Shown one piece after another: positions 15,556 to 24,781 of a DNA stretch of 64,000 nt (position 1 is its first letter; each line of letters begins with the position of its first letter). Below the pieces are notes generated by a model. That model saw only the letters and a program-made list of their open reading frames with translations. It was not told where the DNA came from and did not search any database. The DNA lies in the NCBI GenBank assembly GCA_051881435.1, contig JBJEPW010000010.1, positions 1 through 64,000 on the forward strand, given 5' to 3'. A program made the position numbers and the translations under genes. This stretch comes from Fimenecus sp051881435. Lineage in GTDB: Bacteria; Bacillota; Clostridia; Oscillospirales; Acutalibacteraceae.

Positions 15556-16029
15556 ATGAAAAAAATTCTAAATTCAAAAATTCTGCTGTCTGTTCTCGCA
15601 TTGGTGCTTATTGCGGCTATGGCATTGGGCTTTGCGGCCTGCGGAAACAAGACAAACGAACAGGAACCCGGCACAACACCGGTACAGTCAACACAGCCTT
15701 CTTCAACAGAAGAAACTGCCACGCAAATAGGTCAGGGTGAGAAAGCCTTCACCTTTGAGGTTACTGATAAGGACGGCAGTAAGACTGTATTTGACATTAA
15801 AACCGACGCTGACACCGTTGGCGCGGCATTGATTGAAAACAAGCTCGTTTCGGGAACCGAAAGCGAATACGGACTTATGGTTGACACGGTAAACGGCGTT
15901 AAGTATGACTATACCGCCGACAAAATGTATTGGGCTTTCTATATTGACGGAGATTACGCTCAAACAGGCGTTGACTCCACAAAAATTGAGAACGGCAAAA
16001 CTTATTCCTTTGTTGCCACCGCCGCATGA
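15556..16029 (+). CDS. DUF4430 (transcobalamin-like C-terminal domain) lipoprotein
   Basis: A 157-residue secreted lipoprotein. The signal peptide ends in the lipobox GFAAC near residue 24, followed by a Thr/Ser/Pro-rich linker (residues 29-52) and a DUF4430/transcobalamin-like domain to the end. That domain includes the typical GVKYDYTADKMYWAFYIDG stretch. In other bacteria this domain often accompanies B12-related surface proteins. Here it lies directly behind a cobalamin riboswitch and overlaps an ECF S-component, so a surface role in cobalamin capture is inferred. The ATG at 15556 follows AAGGAGAA; the frame extends upstream without a site. Confidence 0.85.
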   Translation: MKKILNSKILLSVLALVLIAAMALGFAACGNKTNEQEPGTTPVQSTQPSSTEETATQIGQGEKAFTFEVTDKDGSKTVFDIKTDADTVGAALIENKLVSGTESEYGLMVDTVNGVKYDYTADKMYWAFYIDGDYAQTGVDSTKIENGKTYSFVATAA

Positions 16030-16562
16030 CACGAAATGAGCGGCTCAAACGCCTTGGAGAGCTTACCGTATTTGCAATGCTGGGCGTTATAATGTATCTT
16101 TCAAAAATATTTATGGAATTACTGCCCAACATTCACCTTTTGGGAATGCTGACGATGGTTTACACGGCTGTTTACCGCAAAAAAGCGTTACTTCCGATTT
16201 ATGTATATGTATTTCTCAACGGTCTGTTCTGCGGCTTCGCTCTCTGGTGGATACCGTATCTTTACATTTGGGCAGTGCTTTGGGGAGTTACAATGCTTCT
16301 GCCGAAAAATATGAGCAAAAAAATTGCCGTGCCCGTTTATGCCGTTGTGTGCGCGCTTCACGGGTTACTTTTCGGCACTCTTTATGCCCCCGCTCAGGCG
16401 ATTATGTTCGGATTGAATTTCAAAGGAATGATAACCTGGATAATTGCAGGACTCCCCTATGACGCAGTCCACGCGGCAGGCAACCTTGCGGCAGGACTTT
16501 TAATCGTCCCTCTTTCAGATGCGCTGAAAATGTTTCAAAAGAAAGCGTTGAAAGATATATAG
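16026..16562 (+). CDS. ECF transporter S component, probably for cobalamin
   Basis: A 178-residue, very hydrophobic protein with five or six predicted helices, the size of ECF (energy-coupling factor) substrate-specific subunits. Its ATG overlaps the lipoprotein stop (ATGA). No T-component or ATPase is nearby, so it would share an ECF module encoded elsewhere (group II arrangement). The substrate is inferred from the upstream B12 riboswitch; the sequence alone does not show whether it belongs to the CbrT or BtuM types. Confidence 0.8.
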   Translation: MTRNERLKRLGELTVFAMLGVIMYLSKIFMELLPNIHLLGMLTMVYTAVYRKKALLPIYVYVFLNGLFCGFALWWIPYLYIWAVLWGVTMLLPKNMSKKIAVPVYAVVCALHGLLFGTLYAPAQAIMFGLNFKGMITWIIAGLPYDAVHAAGNLAAGLLIVPLSDALKMFQKKALKDI

Positions 16563-16663
16563 TATAATACTCTATAATGAGGTTTTCCCACCGACAACGG
16601 CAGAAAAATTCGGACGGCTTGGAAATCACCTGGGCGCAGTAAAACAAAAAACAGTATAAGAAA

Positions 16664-16703
16664 GGAAAAGCCCTTCGTTGAGCAACCAACGAGGGGCTTT
16701 CCG
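16664..16703. terminator. Bidirectional terminator between the ECF gene and the oleate hydratase gene
   Basis: AAAGCCCTTCGTTG pairs with CAACGAGGGGCTTT around AGCAAC (one mismatch), with A-rich and T-rich flanks. Confidence 0.8.
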
Positions 16704-16730
16704 AATTCTATTCAAAGACAGAACATATGA

Positions 16731-18524
16731 TTACTCAATCAGTCCGCTTTCTTGTAACAGGATTTCAATATCCGTTCCCTTAATTTTCTTTAAGACAACC
16801 TTTACCAATTCTCTTTCCGCCAAAGAAAGCTTGATTTCCGTAATCGGTTTTTTATCAATGGCGTAGTAGCACGCGCGCAAAAGCTCGCGCACATCATATT
16901 TACTGCCCCAAACCTCCGGCACGCCGCGGTCTATGTCAAGCAGGGTATAGACGGATTCCATACCCGTGCGCATAGAGTATTCAATGGTGAAAATCGTGTC
17001 GCGGGGTGTTTCGGCAAACTGCCCGAGGAAAGCAAAGTTCACAGCGCCGTCGGGCACAACATGCGGACGGTCCTCGTTCTTTCTCGGCTGGAAGAATGCG
17101 TTGATGTACGGCATAAAGCAGGTCGTCGTGTTGCAGGCATTTTTGGCGAGGTCATCAATTTCCGATTCGGGAATACCGATATGATACAGCCATTCACGGC
17201 AAACTTCCTCACCCGTGCAGTCACGCATGGCTTTCTTTACATAATTGCCTTCCTTGTTGGTGCTGAGCGCATACAGCCAAACCAAAACAGTGTCCTTATC
17301 CTGCGATTTAAACTGCGGCTGACGGTTGATTGTCCATGACAGATACCAATTTTCGGTGCTGTCCTTTACGGTGACAATGCCGCCTGTCGTGACCTTGCCC
17401 TCGCGGGGGTCACGCTTGCAGATTTTGATGATGTGCTGAATAATTTCCTCGTTGGAGGTTGCAACCGTCGCACTCATCCAGTTGGTCGCTTCAACATCGC
17501 TGCAAAACGCGTCGGGATTACCGAATTCACCGTGCTTTGCCTGTTTGGCAATGTTTTTCCACATATCCCACGATTCGCCGCCGCCGTTTCGGATGATGGA
17601 AAGGTCGGGTGCGTGCGTTTGGTCGCCGTAGCAGGAGGTGTCGGTGCAACAGCCGTTGGTGATGAATACAAGGTCGTCTTCAATCAAATCAATGGTCTGC
17701 TCGGTGCCGTCTTTTACATACACAATCTGCTTGGCAATCTTTTTGTCGCCGACGGTGTCAATGATAACATTCTTCACATCCATACCGTATTCGATTTTGA
17801 CGCCGTGGGCTTCCAAATATTTCACAAGCGGCAGAATCAGACTTTCATACTGATTGTACTTTGTAAAACGAAGCGCGCTGAAATCGGGCAGACCGTCAAT
17901 GTGGTGCACATAGCGGCAAAGATAGCGCTTCATTTCCAAAGCGCTTGACCAACGCTGGAAAGCAAACATTGTTTGCCAATAAAGCCAGAAATTTGTGTCC
18001 CAGAAAGAATCCGGCAATACCTCGGAGATTTTCTTGCCCTCCAAAGCTTTTTCCGGCGTGATGAATAGTTGCGAAAGGGCAAGCGCCGACTCCCTGTCTA
18101 AGCCAAACTTCTTGTCGGTGTGCGCGTCTTCACCGCGGTTAACGGAGGCGCGGCACAGCGAGTAGTTCGGGTCATGCTTGTTGAGCCAATAGTATTCGTC
18201 TAATACAGAAACATCAGGATTTTCAAGCGAGGGGACATCGCGGAACATATCCCACATTACTTCAAAGTGGTTGTCCATTTCCCGTCCGCCGCGCATATAA
18301 AAGCCCTTGGTGATGTCCTTGCGGCCGTCACAACTGCCGCCGGCAAGTTCTAACTTTTCCAGGAGATGAATATGTTCTCCTTTCATCTGTCCGTCGCGGA
18401 CAAGATAGAACGCCGCCGTAAGTCCTGCAAGACCGGTGCCGATGATATACGCAGATTTTTTATCTACGTCCTTCGGCTTTTCGGGGTGTGCAAATGCTTC
18501 ATAAGTACCTGCTGCATAATACAT
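16731..18524 (-). CDS. ohyA: Oleate hydratase
   Basis: An FAD-dependent fatty acid double-bond hydratase (67 kDa MCRA family) that adds water to oleic or linoleic acid to give 10-hydroxy acids, often for detoxifying host or dietary fatty acids. At 597 residues it is full length. The FAD-binding motif IIGTGLAGLTAAFYLVRDG is at residues 27-45. The family block GGREMDNHFEVMWDMF is near residue 100, and RYVHHIDGLPDFSALRFTKYNQYES near residue 205 carries tyrosines of the substrate region. An AGGAGG site precedes the ATG. A TetR regulator lies upstream on the same strand with a terminator between. Confidence 0.95.
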   Translation of the reverse strand: MYYAAGTYEAFAHPEKPKDVDKKSAYIIGTGLAGLTAAFYLVRDGQMKGEHIHLLEKLELAGGSCDGRKDITKGFYMRGGREMDNHFEVMWDMFRDVPSLENPDVSVLDEYYWLNKHDPNYSLCRASVNRGEDAHTDKKFGLDRESALALSQLFITPEKALEGKKISEVLPDSFWDTNFWLYWQTMFAFQRWSSALEMKRYLCRYVHHIDGLPDFSALRFTKYNQYESLILPLVKYLEAHGVKIEYGMDVKNVIIDTVGDKKIAKQIVYVKDGTEQTIDLIEDDLVFITNGCCTDTSCYGDQTHAPDLSIIRNGGGESWDMWKNIAKQAKHGEFGNPDAFCSDVEATNWMSATVATSNEEIIQHIIKICKRDPREGKVTTGGIVTVKDSTENWYLSWTINRQPQFKSQDKDTVLVWLYALSTNKEGNYVKKAMRDCTGEEVCREWLYHIGIPESEIDDLAKNACNTTTCFMPYINAFFQPRKNEDRPHVVPDGAVNFAFLGQFAETPRDTIFTIEYSMRTGMESVYTLLDIDRGVPEVWGSKYDVRELLRACYYAIDKKPITEIKLSLAERELVKVVLKKIKGTDIEILLQESGLIE

Positions 18525-18596
18525 AAGAAAACCTCCTAAAAATATCTTCTGTTTTCATTATATTTACAGCGGCGCATTTGCACAATAAACAGAAAA

Positions 18597-18629
18597 TCCG
18601 TCCTGATAAAAGTTTTATCAGGACGGAAA
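18597..18629 (-). terminator. Terminator after the TetR regulator gene
   Basis: CCGTCCTGATAAAA pairs with TTTTATCAGGACGG. It lies between the regulator stop and ohyA, so ohyA needs its own promoter or read-through. Confidence 0.8.
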
Positions 18630-18646
18630 ATTTGTAAAAAAATTTA

Positions 18647-19228
18647 TCAATCGGCCGGTTTTGATGTATTTTTTCCCGTGGAGAAATCTTGTAAGGCTTT
18701 TGCAAAATTTCCGTGAAGCAAGATGCTGATTTTATTGACCAATACCTCGGGGGATTCCTGCATACCGTTTTGAATCCAATTCATCATCACGCCGACAAAG
18801 GCGTATTCATAAAAATCCGCAATGAATTTTTTATCGCTTTCCAACACGTGCAGACCGGCGGATTTTTCGTCGATAACAGACAGCAGTAGGCCGGATACCA
18901 ACGGGTTTAATCCCAACTCTAACTGTTCGCGGTTGATACAGCGGTACACATTTAAAACGAGTGGCTTGTTTTCCAGCACAGAGTGGAAGATATTTAAAAG
19001 GCCCTCCTGCCAAGTGTCGTATGTTTTCTTGCCGTCGAGGACTTTTTTCGTTTCGTCGATGCAAGTCCATTCCGCGAGGTCGTAAATATCCTTAAAATGG
19101 TAATAAAAGGTCATACGGTTGATGCCGCAGTCCTCGGCAATATCGCTGATTGTGATTTTGTTCAGAGGCTTTTTTGCCAATAAATTTTTTAACGACTGCG
19201 CCAAAGCCCGTTTGGTAATTTCGGACAT
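18647..19228 (-). CDS. TetR/AcrR family regulator (DhaS-like)
   Basis: A 193-residue one-component repressor. The N-terminal helix-turn-helix is clear (ITISDIAEDCGINRMTFYYHFKDIYDL, residues 23-49), followed by an all-helical ligand domain like those of TetR proteins of the DhaS type. It lies upstream of ohyA and divergent from the YczE-like gene, so either may be its target; fatty acids are a reasonable but unproven ligand. No clear operator palindrome was found between the genes. Confidence 0.87.
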   Translation of the reverse strand: MSEITKRALAQSLKNLLAKKPLNKITISDIAEDCGINRMTFYYHFKDIYDLAEWTCIDETKKVLDGKKTYDTWQEGLLNIFHSVLENKPLVLNVYRCINREQLELGLNPLVSGLLLSVIDEKSAGLHVLESDKKFIADFYEYAFVGVMMNWIQNGMQESPEVLVNKISILLHGNFAKALQDFSTGKNTSKPAD

Positions 19229-19398
19229 TTTTTCATCACTTTCCCAATTGGTATATAGCTATTTACACGAGATATTATACGATATTTCTGAATAGTTTGT
19301 AAAGGGAAAATTTCAAGTTTCCGGCAAATTTCGGATTGCTTTTTTTACTTTTATCCGTTAATATAAAGATACTCCTTGTTTGAATTATTAAGTAGGAT

Positions 19399-20070
19399 GT
19401 GGTATGGTTGATTAAAATGCAAAAGGAAACCGTAAAACGATATGTGTTATTTATTATCGGGCTGTTCTTTTCGGGGCTGGGTGTTGCCGTTACCAAACGC
19501 GGCGGTCTTGGAGTGTCCCCGATTTCGTCCGTGGCAAATGTCATCAGTATCAAATTGCCGTTTTTTACTCTCGGCACTTGGTTGATTTTATGGAACTGCG
19601 TTTTGATTTTGGGTCAAATTCTCATTCTCCGAAAGCAGTTTAAACCGATACAGCTATTGCAAATACCCCTTTCCGTGCTGTTCGGGTGGTTTACGGATTT
19701 CGGTATGTGGCTTGCAGGAATTATTCCCACTCAATTTTACCCAGTTCGCTTACTGTCGGTGTTTGCAGGGACAGCCATTCTCGGCTTCGGTATTGCTTTG
19801 GCGGTAATTGCCGATGTGATTATGAATTCCGGCGAGGCGTTCGTCAAAGCGATTGCGGACAAAACGCATTTTACCTTCGGCAATGTGAAAATCGCCTTTG
19901 ACATATCCTGCGTGTTGCTTGCGTTACTGCTTTCCTTACTGTTTTTCGGCGGAAAAATCGTCGGTATGCGTGAGGGCACGGTGATTGCCGCACTGCTCAC
20001 GGGACAGACGGTTAAATTCTTCCAAAAAAGATTGCAAAAGCCGCTTCAAAAGATTTTAACCAAAGCGTAA
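19399..20070 (+). CDS. YczE/YyaS/YitT-like membrane protein
   Basis: A multi-pass membrane protein (about 220 residues, five or six helices) of the YczE/YitT-like family of unknown biochemical function. The family-like glycine-rich GVAVTKRGGLGVSPISSVANV lies after helix 1 (near residues 28-48). The first codon is uncertain: a GTG at 19399, or the ATG at 19417 preceded by a poor site. It is divergent from the TetR gene and convergent with the lipoprotein gene. Confidence 0.78.
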   Translation: MVWLIKMQKETVKRYVLFIIGLFFSGLGVAVTKRGGLGVSPISSVANVISIKLPFFTLGTWLILWNCVLILGQILILRKQFKPIQLLQIPLSVLFGWFTDFGMWLAGIIPTQFYPVRLLSVFAGTAILGFGIALAVIADVIMNSGEAFVKAIADKTHFTFGNVKIAFDISCVLLALLLSLLFFGGKIVGMREGTVIAALLTGQTVKFFQKRLQKPLQKILTKA

Positions 20071-20076
20071 AAACAA

Positions 20077-20112
20077 GCACCCGCTGAATTCAGTTTCAGC
20101 GGGTGCATTTTT
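20077..20112. terminator. Bidirectional terminator
   Basis: GCACCCGCTGAA pairs with TTCAGCGGGTGC around a TTCAGT loop and is followed by ATTTTTAT. It separates two convergent genes. Confidence 0.85.
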
Positions 20113-20130
20113 ATCTGTATTCCGTGCGTA

Positions 20131-21816
20131 TCAGGAAAATAACCCTTTTACCCAAGCGATGAATTTGTTTTCCTCCGCTTCTTCCGGTGCGGCGGAATCG
20201 GTTGCGACTGTTTCCGTTTTTACAGCGTCGGTTTTAATCATAAACACAACTGAGGATTTCATAGCTGAGGTGCGCTGTGTAAAAATATCGTACTCACTGC
20301 CGAATTTAAGCCACTCCTTCATTCTGCCTGCAAGAGTTTCCGTTTGTTCCTCGGAAAGAGTGCCTAAATCGGAATATTTTCCCGCGGTTTCCACAAGGGC
20401 TTCAATCTGTTCCACCTTATCATCGCTTGCAAACTCGCCGAAGGTTTCCAAAAGCTCTTTATTCTCGTTAAGAACGGTGACAACTTCATTAAGTGTTTTC
20501 AGCGTTTCGGGAAGATTTTCAACGGATTTTTGAATTTCGGGGTCCTCCATATCCGCTGAAAGGCTCTGGAATATGGGCATAACATCGTTCAAATCCTCAG
20601 CCAGCACCGATATATCCGAAAGGCTTTGGGAAAGCTTGGGCAAAAGGACTAAAAGCTGCTGCATTTTCGGGTCGCTCAAGGTTGCGGAAATTGCCTCCAT
20701 ATCGGTATTATTCAAATCCTCAACCAGCTTATCAAGCTTGGCAATGTTTTCATCGGTCATATATCCGCCCAGAACTTTCAGCATTTTCTCGTTTTCGCTG
20801 TAAAGTACCGACGCCTTGCTGACGGCTCCCATAATATCCTCAATTTTATTTCCCTCGCCGTAAAGCAGGTCAATCATTTTCTGAACATCAAGTCCGTTCA
20901 TTGCGGCTTGTATCTTTTCAAGGTCGGTCAATACCTCTTTAACGCTGTCAATACCGTCGGTAAGCCCGCCGTTGCCCAAAGAGCCCACAGACGCAAATGG
21001 CATAACGGCAAACATCATATTGCCCAGCTCAAAACACTCCGTATATGCGGTTACGGTATAAGTATTCGTATATAAAGACTTATCAATTAAGGACATATTG
21101 AGTTCGGAAAGCCCCAAGCTTTCGTCAATACCGGGAATTCCTGCAAAAAAGACAATTTGCTTTGCGCCGTCGCTTATCGCTGTACCGTAATCAATGGCGA
21201 TGTTGCTGAAATTTTCTTCGGACAGTATTGTTCCGCCGGCTACAAGCATAGGACAGGTAATTTCATATGCTTTGCCTGAAACGGTTATCTTTTTCTTCAA
21301 GGAGTTATTAACGGTAATCTGTACGGAAACATTACCCTTTTTGCCCGCAATTTCCTCGGCGGTCAATTCCTTGCCGTCAAGAAAATACTTGATACTTACC
21401 GTAACAGGAGGCTGTTCCTCAGTTGTTCCGCTGTAATACAAATCCGTTGTGTCCATATCCCAGCAAAGCATGTTGTCCTTAACAATAGGCTCTGTCAGGC
21501 TTTTTACATTCTTAATACCGGAAAGATTGCTCACATCAAGAATACGCACCTGCGGAGTATCGGTATGCAGCCAATCCGTGACATTTACATTATAAACCGT
21601 ACCGTCCGGTCTGGCGTTAATATAAACTGTTTCTTCCTTTTTTACATTTTCGGCTATCGTGGAATATTCCTGCTGAACATAGTCGCCTGTGCCCATAGCC
21701 TGATTTAAAATCTCATTATCCGTTACCGCTTTTTTCTTGCAGCCTGCAAGAGATGTGCACAATAGCGCTCCTGCCAGCACTGCGCTGACGGCTTTAACAT
21801 ATATCTGCTTATGCAT
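20131..21816 (-). CDS. Lipoprotein partner of an MMPL/RND exporter
   Basis: A 561-residue exported protein. The signal peptide ends in a lipobox (LCTSLAGC near residue 25). The middle and C-terminal thirds are rich in Leu/Asp/Glu heptads suggesting long helical hairpins (residues about 285-490), resembling the soluble parts of YhgE/Pip-type proteins. The start chosen is the ATG at 21816, after GAGGTG and overlapping the exporter gene by eight bases. The pairing with an MMPL-type gene implies a periplasm-side or cell-wall accessory. The biochemical role is not known to me. Confidence 0.75.
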   Translation of the reverse strand: MHKQIYVKAVSAVLAGALLCTSLAGCKKKAVTDNEILNQAMGTGDYVQQEYSTIAENVKKEETVYINARPDGTVYNVNVTDWLHTDTPQVRILDVSNLSGIKNVKSLTEPIVKDNMLCWDMDTTDLYYSGTTEEQPPVTVSIKYFLDGKELTAEEIAGKKGNVSVQITVNNSLKKKITVSGKAYEITCPMLVAGGTILSEENFSNIAIDYGTAISDGAKQIVFFAGIPGIDESLGLSELNMSLIDKSLYTNTYTVTAYTECFELGNMMFAVMPFASVGSLGNGGLTDGIDSVKEVLTDLEKIQAAMNGLDVQKMIDLLYGEGNKIEDIMGAVSKASVLYSENEKMLKVLGGYMTDENIAKLDKLVEDLNNTDMEAISATLSDPKMQQLLVLLPKLSQSLSDISVLAEDLNDVMPIFQSLSADMEDPEIQKSVENLPETLKTLNEVVTVLNENKELLETFGEFASDDKVEQIEALVETAGKYSDLGTLSEEQTETLAGRMKEWLKFGSEYDIFTQRTSAMKSSVVFMIKTDAVKTETVATDSAAPEEAEENKFIAWVKGLFS

Positions 21817-23944
21817 TTGACTGCACCTCACTTTTAAATTTTTTTGATTTTTTACTGTTTCGCTTTGAGGGCGTATTATTCCGCCATCCGATTGTTGTTT
21901 TGTTTATGATGCCCTCGCAAAGATACAAGAGCGGAGTTAAGAAGAACACAATGACCAGCGCGCTTATTAAAGAGCCTCTTGCAAGAAGAGCGCATATGCC
22001 TTTTATCATGGGAATATCGCATATGAGATAAACTCCGAAGGTGGCAACAAAGAATACCGACGCACTTTGAAGTATCGACCTTTCCGCCGCCTCAGCCGCA
22101 TTGAGAATTGCGTCCTTTTTAAGCTTGCCTGACCTTATTTCTTCACGGAAGCGCGTGGTTAAAAGTATTGCGTAGTCCACCGTTGCACCGAGCTGTACGC
22201 AATTTATAACCGTGGGAGCAACAAAGGATATTTCAGCTCCCATCAGTGTTGAAACGGAAAGATTTATCCAGATGGCAAGCTCAATGGACAGCACCAGCAA
22301 TACGGGCAGGGAAATCGACTTAAAGCATATGGCAATCAAAATGAAAATTGCCGCTACGGAGAGAATACTTGTTACAAGAAAATCACGGTCGGTTGTGGTA
22401 ATCAAATCTTTTGTCAATGCGCCCTCGCCCGTAATAAGCGCATTTTCATCGTAGCTCTTTACGATTTGCTCCATTTTACCGATTTGTTCGTTCAGTTCGT
22501 CTGTGGCGGCACCGTATTGGGAATTGACCATAATCATCTGCTTGCCGCCCTGCTTGCAGATTTTTAATATTTCATCGGGGATTATATCGTCGGGTACCGC
22601 AGGACCGAGAATACTGTTATACGCAAGCACCGACGCAATACCGTCGAGATTTTCCACCTCTTTTTCCATTTGCATAAGCCTGCCTGCGGGAATACTGTCA
22701 TCAACAATCAAAAACTGCGTTGACGCCATATTGAAATCGTTTTTCAGCTTATTAAGTCCTTGAATTGAGATGAGGTTATCCGGCAGAGCCTTATCCATAC
22801 TGTAATACACATCTACGCTGTTCTGACCGATAAATGCAGGGATTAACAGAATTACAAACAGTATTGCAAATGCTTTTTTATGCTTAAACACAAAGCCATT
22901 CAGCTTTTTAAATGAGGGAATAAAGCTTCTGTGGCGGTACCTGTTAATATATTCCTCAAAGAGGAGAATGAAGGCGGGAAGCACAAGTATTACCGTTAAA
23001 ATACCGAGAACAACGCCCTTTGCCATTACAAAGCCTATATCAAATCCCAGCTTCAACTGCATAAAGCACAGGGCAACAAAGCCGAAGATTGTTGTAAGTG
23101 AACTGCCCAACAACGCCGAAAAAGATTTTGAAACGGCACTCGCCATAGCATCTCGGCGGTCGGATATAACCTCTTTTTCCTCAATATAGCGGTCCATTAA
23201 GAATATGGAATAATCCATTGTTACGCCGAGCTGTAATATTGCCGCTATTGCCTGAGTTATAAATGATATTTCGCCTGTAATAACATTTGTACCCATATTA
23301 TAAACAATGGCAATGCCCAGCACAGCCAGTATTACAAGAGGTAAAATCCAGGATTCCATTAAAAGCGACATAACCGCCAGAGCAAGCAAAATTGCGAAGG
23401 CTACAAACACGGGTGCCTGTTTATCGGCAAGCTCTTTTGTATCCTCGGTTATTGCGGACACTCCGCTGATAAAGGTTTTTTCATTTGCAAGCTTTTTGAT
23501 TTGTTTGATAGCCTGCAAGGTTTCATCTGCCGAGCCTGCATATTCATACTGCACAAGCATCATGGTTTTATTGCCGTCTGCATTGTAAAAAATATTACGC
23601 AATGCATCGGGAAGTGCCTCAACGGGTGTTTGCGTTCCTGCCAATTCATCCGACCACATTACGGAGCGTACGCCGTCGATTTTTCCTATTTCCTCTTTCA
23701 GCGCCGCCGAATATTTTGCAGGCATATCCTCAACAATTATTATAGACATTCCCGCATTCTGAAAGGTTTCGTCAAGCATATTTTCGCCCTGTACGGATTC
23801 CAAATCATCGGGAAGATACGACAGAATATCGTAATTCACGCGGGTACATACAAACCCGATTATTGACGGAATCAGCAAAAGCAAAGCGATTGCCACTACT
23901 GTTTTCGGGTGGTAGGCCTCCCACCTTGCTATTTTTTTAATCAT
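21809..23944 (-). CDS. MMPL/RND family exporter
   Basis: A 711-residue membrane protein with twelve predicted helices in two similar halves. Each half has one helix, an extracellular domain and a five-helix bundle. The pattern LQLGVTMDYSIFLMDRYIEE (near residue 237) and its counterpart VQLGATVDYAILLTTRFREE (near residue 580) carry the Asp-Tyr proton-relay positions of MMPL proteins. It probably moves lipids or amphipathic drugs. It follows the TetR regulator gene after 23 bases and overlaps its lipoprotein partner. Confidence 0.9.
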   Translation of the reverse strand: MIKKIARWEAYHPKTVVAIALLLLIPSIIGFVCTRVNYDILSYLPDDLESVQGENMLDETFQNAGMSIIIVEDMPAKYSAALKEEIGKIDGVRSVMWSDELAGTQTPVEALPDALRNIFYNADGNKTMMLVQYEYAGSADETLQAIKQIKKLANEKTFISGVSAITEDTKELADKQAPVFVAFAILLALAVMSLLMESWILPLVILAVLGIAIVYNMGTNVITGEISFITQAIAAILQLGVTMDYSIFLMDRYIEEKEVISDRRDAMASAVSKSFSALLGSSLTTIFGFVALCFMQLKLGFDIGFVMAKGVVLGILTVILVLPAFILLFEEYINRYRHRSFIPSFKKLNGFVFKHKKAFAILFVILLIPAFIGQNSVDVYYSMDKALPDNLISIQGLNKLKNDFNMASTQFLIVDDSIPAGRLMQMEKEVENLDGIASVLAYNSILGPAVPDDIIPDEILKICKQGGKQMIMVNSQYGAATDELNEQIGKMEQIVKSYDENALITGEGALTKDLITTTDRDFLVTSILSVAAIFILIAICFKSISLPVLLVLSIELAIWINLSVSTLMGAEISFVAPTVINCVQLGATVDYAILLTTRFREEIRSGKLKKDAILNAAEAAERSILQSASVFFVATFGVYLICDIPMIKGICALLARGSLISALVIVFFLTPLLYLCEGIINKTTIGWRNNTPSKRNSKKSKKFKSEVQSNA

Positions 23945-23967
23945 ACAAACTCACCTGTTTCATACCG

Positions 23968-24582
23968 TTATAAACTTTCTTGTTTTCTTGCCTGCTCTGC
24001 ACCGTAAATACTCATAACAACAATATCGTAAAGATGGGGCTTAACCTCGTTGAGGGAATAGGGCTTGCCCCGCAAAATAGCGTTGCAGCAGGAGGAAACT
24101 ATTAAATCAATGCACAAGTACATTTTTATTGAAATTTCCTGCGGGGAAAAGCCAAGACCTTCAAAATATAACAGTATTTTGTCGTAGAGTTCTTTAACCG
24201 TTCCCTCTCTGTTTTCTATTACTGCATTGACGCAGATATGCACATTTTTGTCAATAAGAAGCGTAAGAGTTTTATTTTTTTCAAGAAACTCCACAAGCAA
24301 ATCAATGTATTTTTTTATACATCGGTCAAAATCCTCGTCATTTTTTATATCGGGAATTTCAGAGGTTAAATTCATATATTCCGCCGCTTTTTTAAGAATC
24401 AGCTTTGATATTAAATCGAATTTATCCTTAAAGTATAAATAAAATGTACCCTTTGCAACACCTGCTTTTTTTACAATATCGTCAATGGACACCGCTGAAA
24501 TGCCGTTGTTTTCAAACAAATCAAAGGCGGCGGCAATAAGCTTTTGGTACTTTTCATTTTTCTTTTGCAGTATTTTATCCAT
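23968..24582 (-). CDS. TetR/AcrR family repressor of the MMPL operon
   Basis: A 204-residue regulator with a standard N-terminal helix-turn-helix (VSIDDIVKKAGVAKGTFYLYFKDKFDL near residues 31-57) and a helical ligand domain. It is the first gene of the exporter operon. Two copies of the same palindrome lie in its promoter region, so autoregulation is strongly suggested. The ATG at 24582 is preferred to a GTG two codons earlier. Confidence 0.9.
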   Translation of the reverse strand: MDKILQKKNEKYQKLIAAAFDLFENNGISAVSIDDIVKKAGVAKGTFYLYFKDKFDLISKLILKKAAEYMNLTSEIPDIKNDEDFDRCIKKYIDLLVEFLEKNKTLTLLIDKNVHICVNAVIENREGTVKELYDKILLYFEGLGFSPQEISIKMYLCIDLIVSSCCNAILRGKPYSLNEVKPHLYDIVVMSIYGAEQARKQESL

Positions 24583-24610
24583 ATTCACACTTCTTTTCCC
24601 GATTTGGATT

Positions 24611-24633
24611 AAAAATGACTGTCAGTCATTTTT
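24611..24633. promoter_or_regulatory. TetR operator 1 (downstream of the -10)
   Basis: AAAAATGACTGTCAGTCATTTTT is a perfect palindrome around the central base at 24622. The inner ATGACTG-T-CAGTCAT is repeated at operator 2. Confidence 0.85.
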
Positions 24634-24644
24634 TACACTACGCA

Positions 24645-24672
24645 ATTATAGCACAAAATGACTGTCAGTCAA
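24645..24672 (-). promoter_or_regulatory. Promoter of the TetR-MMPL-lipoprotein operon
   Basis: On the minus strand TTGACT (24672-24667) and TATAAT (24650-24645) are 16 bases apart. The -35 lies inside operator 2 and operator 1 covers the start region. Confidence 0.85.
24656..24672. promoter_or_regulatory. TetR operator 2 (over the -35)
   Basis: AAATGACTGTCAGTCAA is the same palindrome as operator 1; the two centres are 43 bases apart, about four helical turns. Confidence 0.82.
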
Positions 24673-24733
24673 TCTTTTCATTAAAGTATTTACAAATAAT
24701 TCATATTTTAACAGTTTTGAGTCCGTTAACAAA

Positions 24734-24765
24734 AGAGCCCCCTGCTCAAAGGAACAAGGGGCTGA
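24734..24765 (-). terminator. Terminator of the transglutaminase-dockerin gene
   Basis: On the minus strand AGCCCC-t-TG pairs with CA-g-GGGGCT, followed by CTTTTGTT. The stem has mismatches. Confidence 0.6.
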
Positions 24766-24781
24766 AAGTTTTGCTGTTAAT

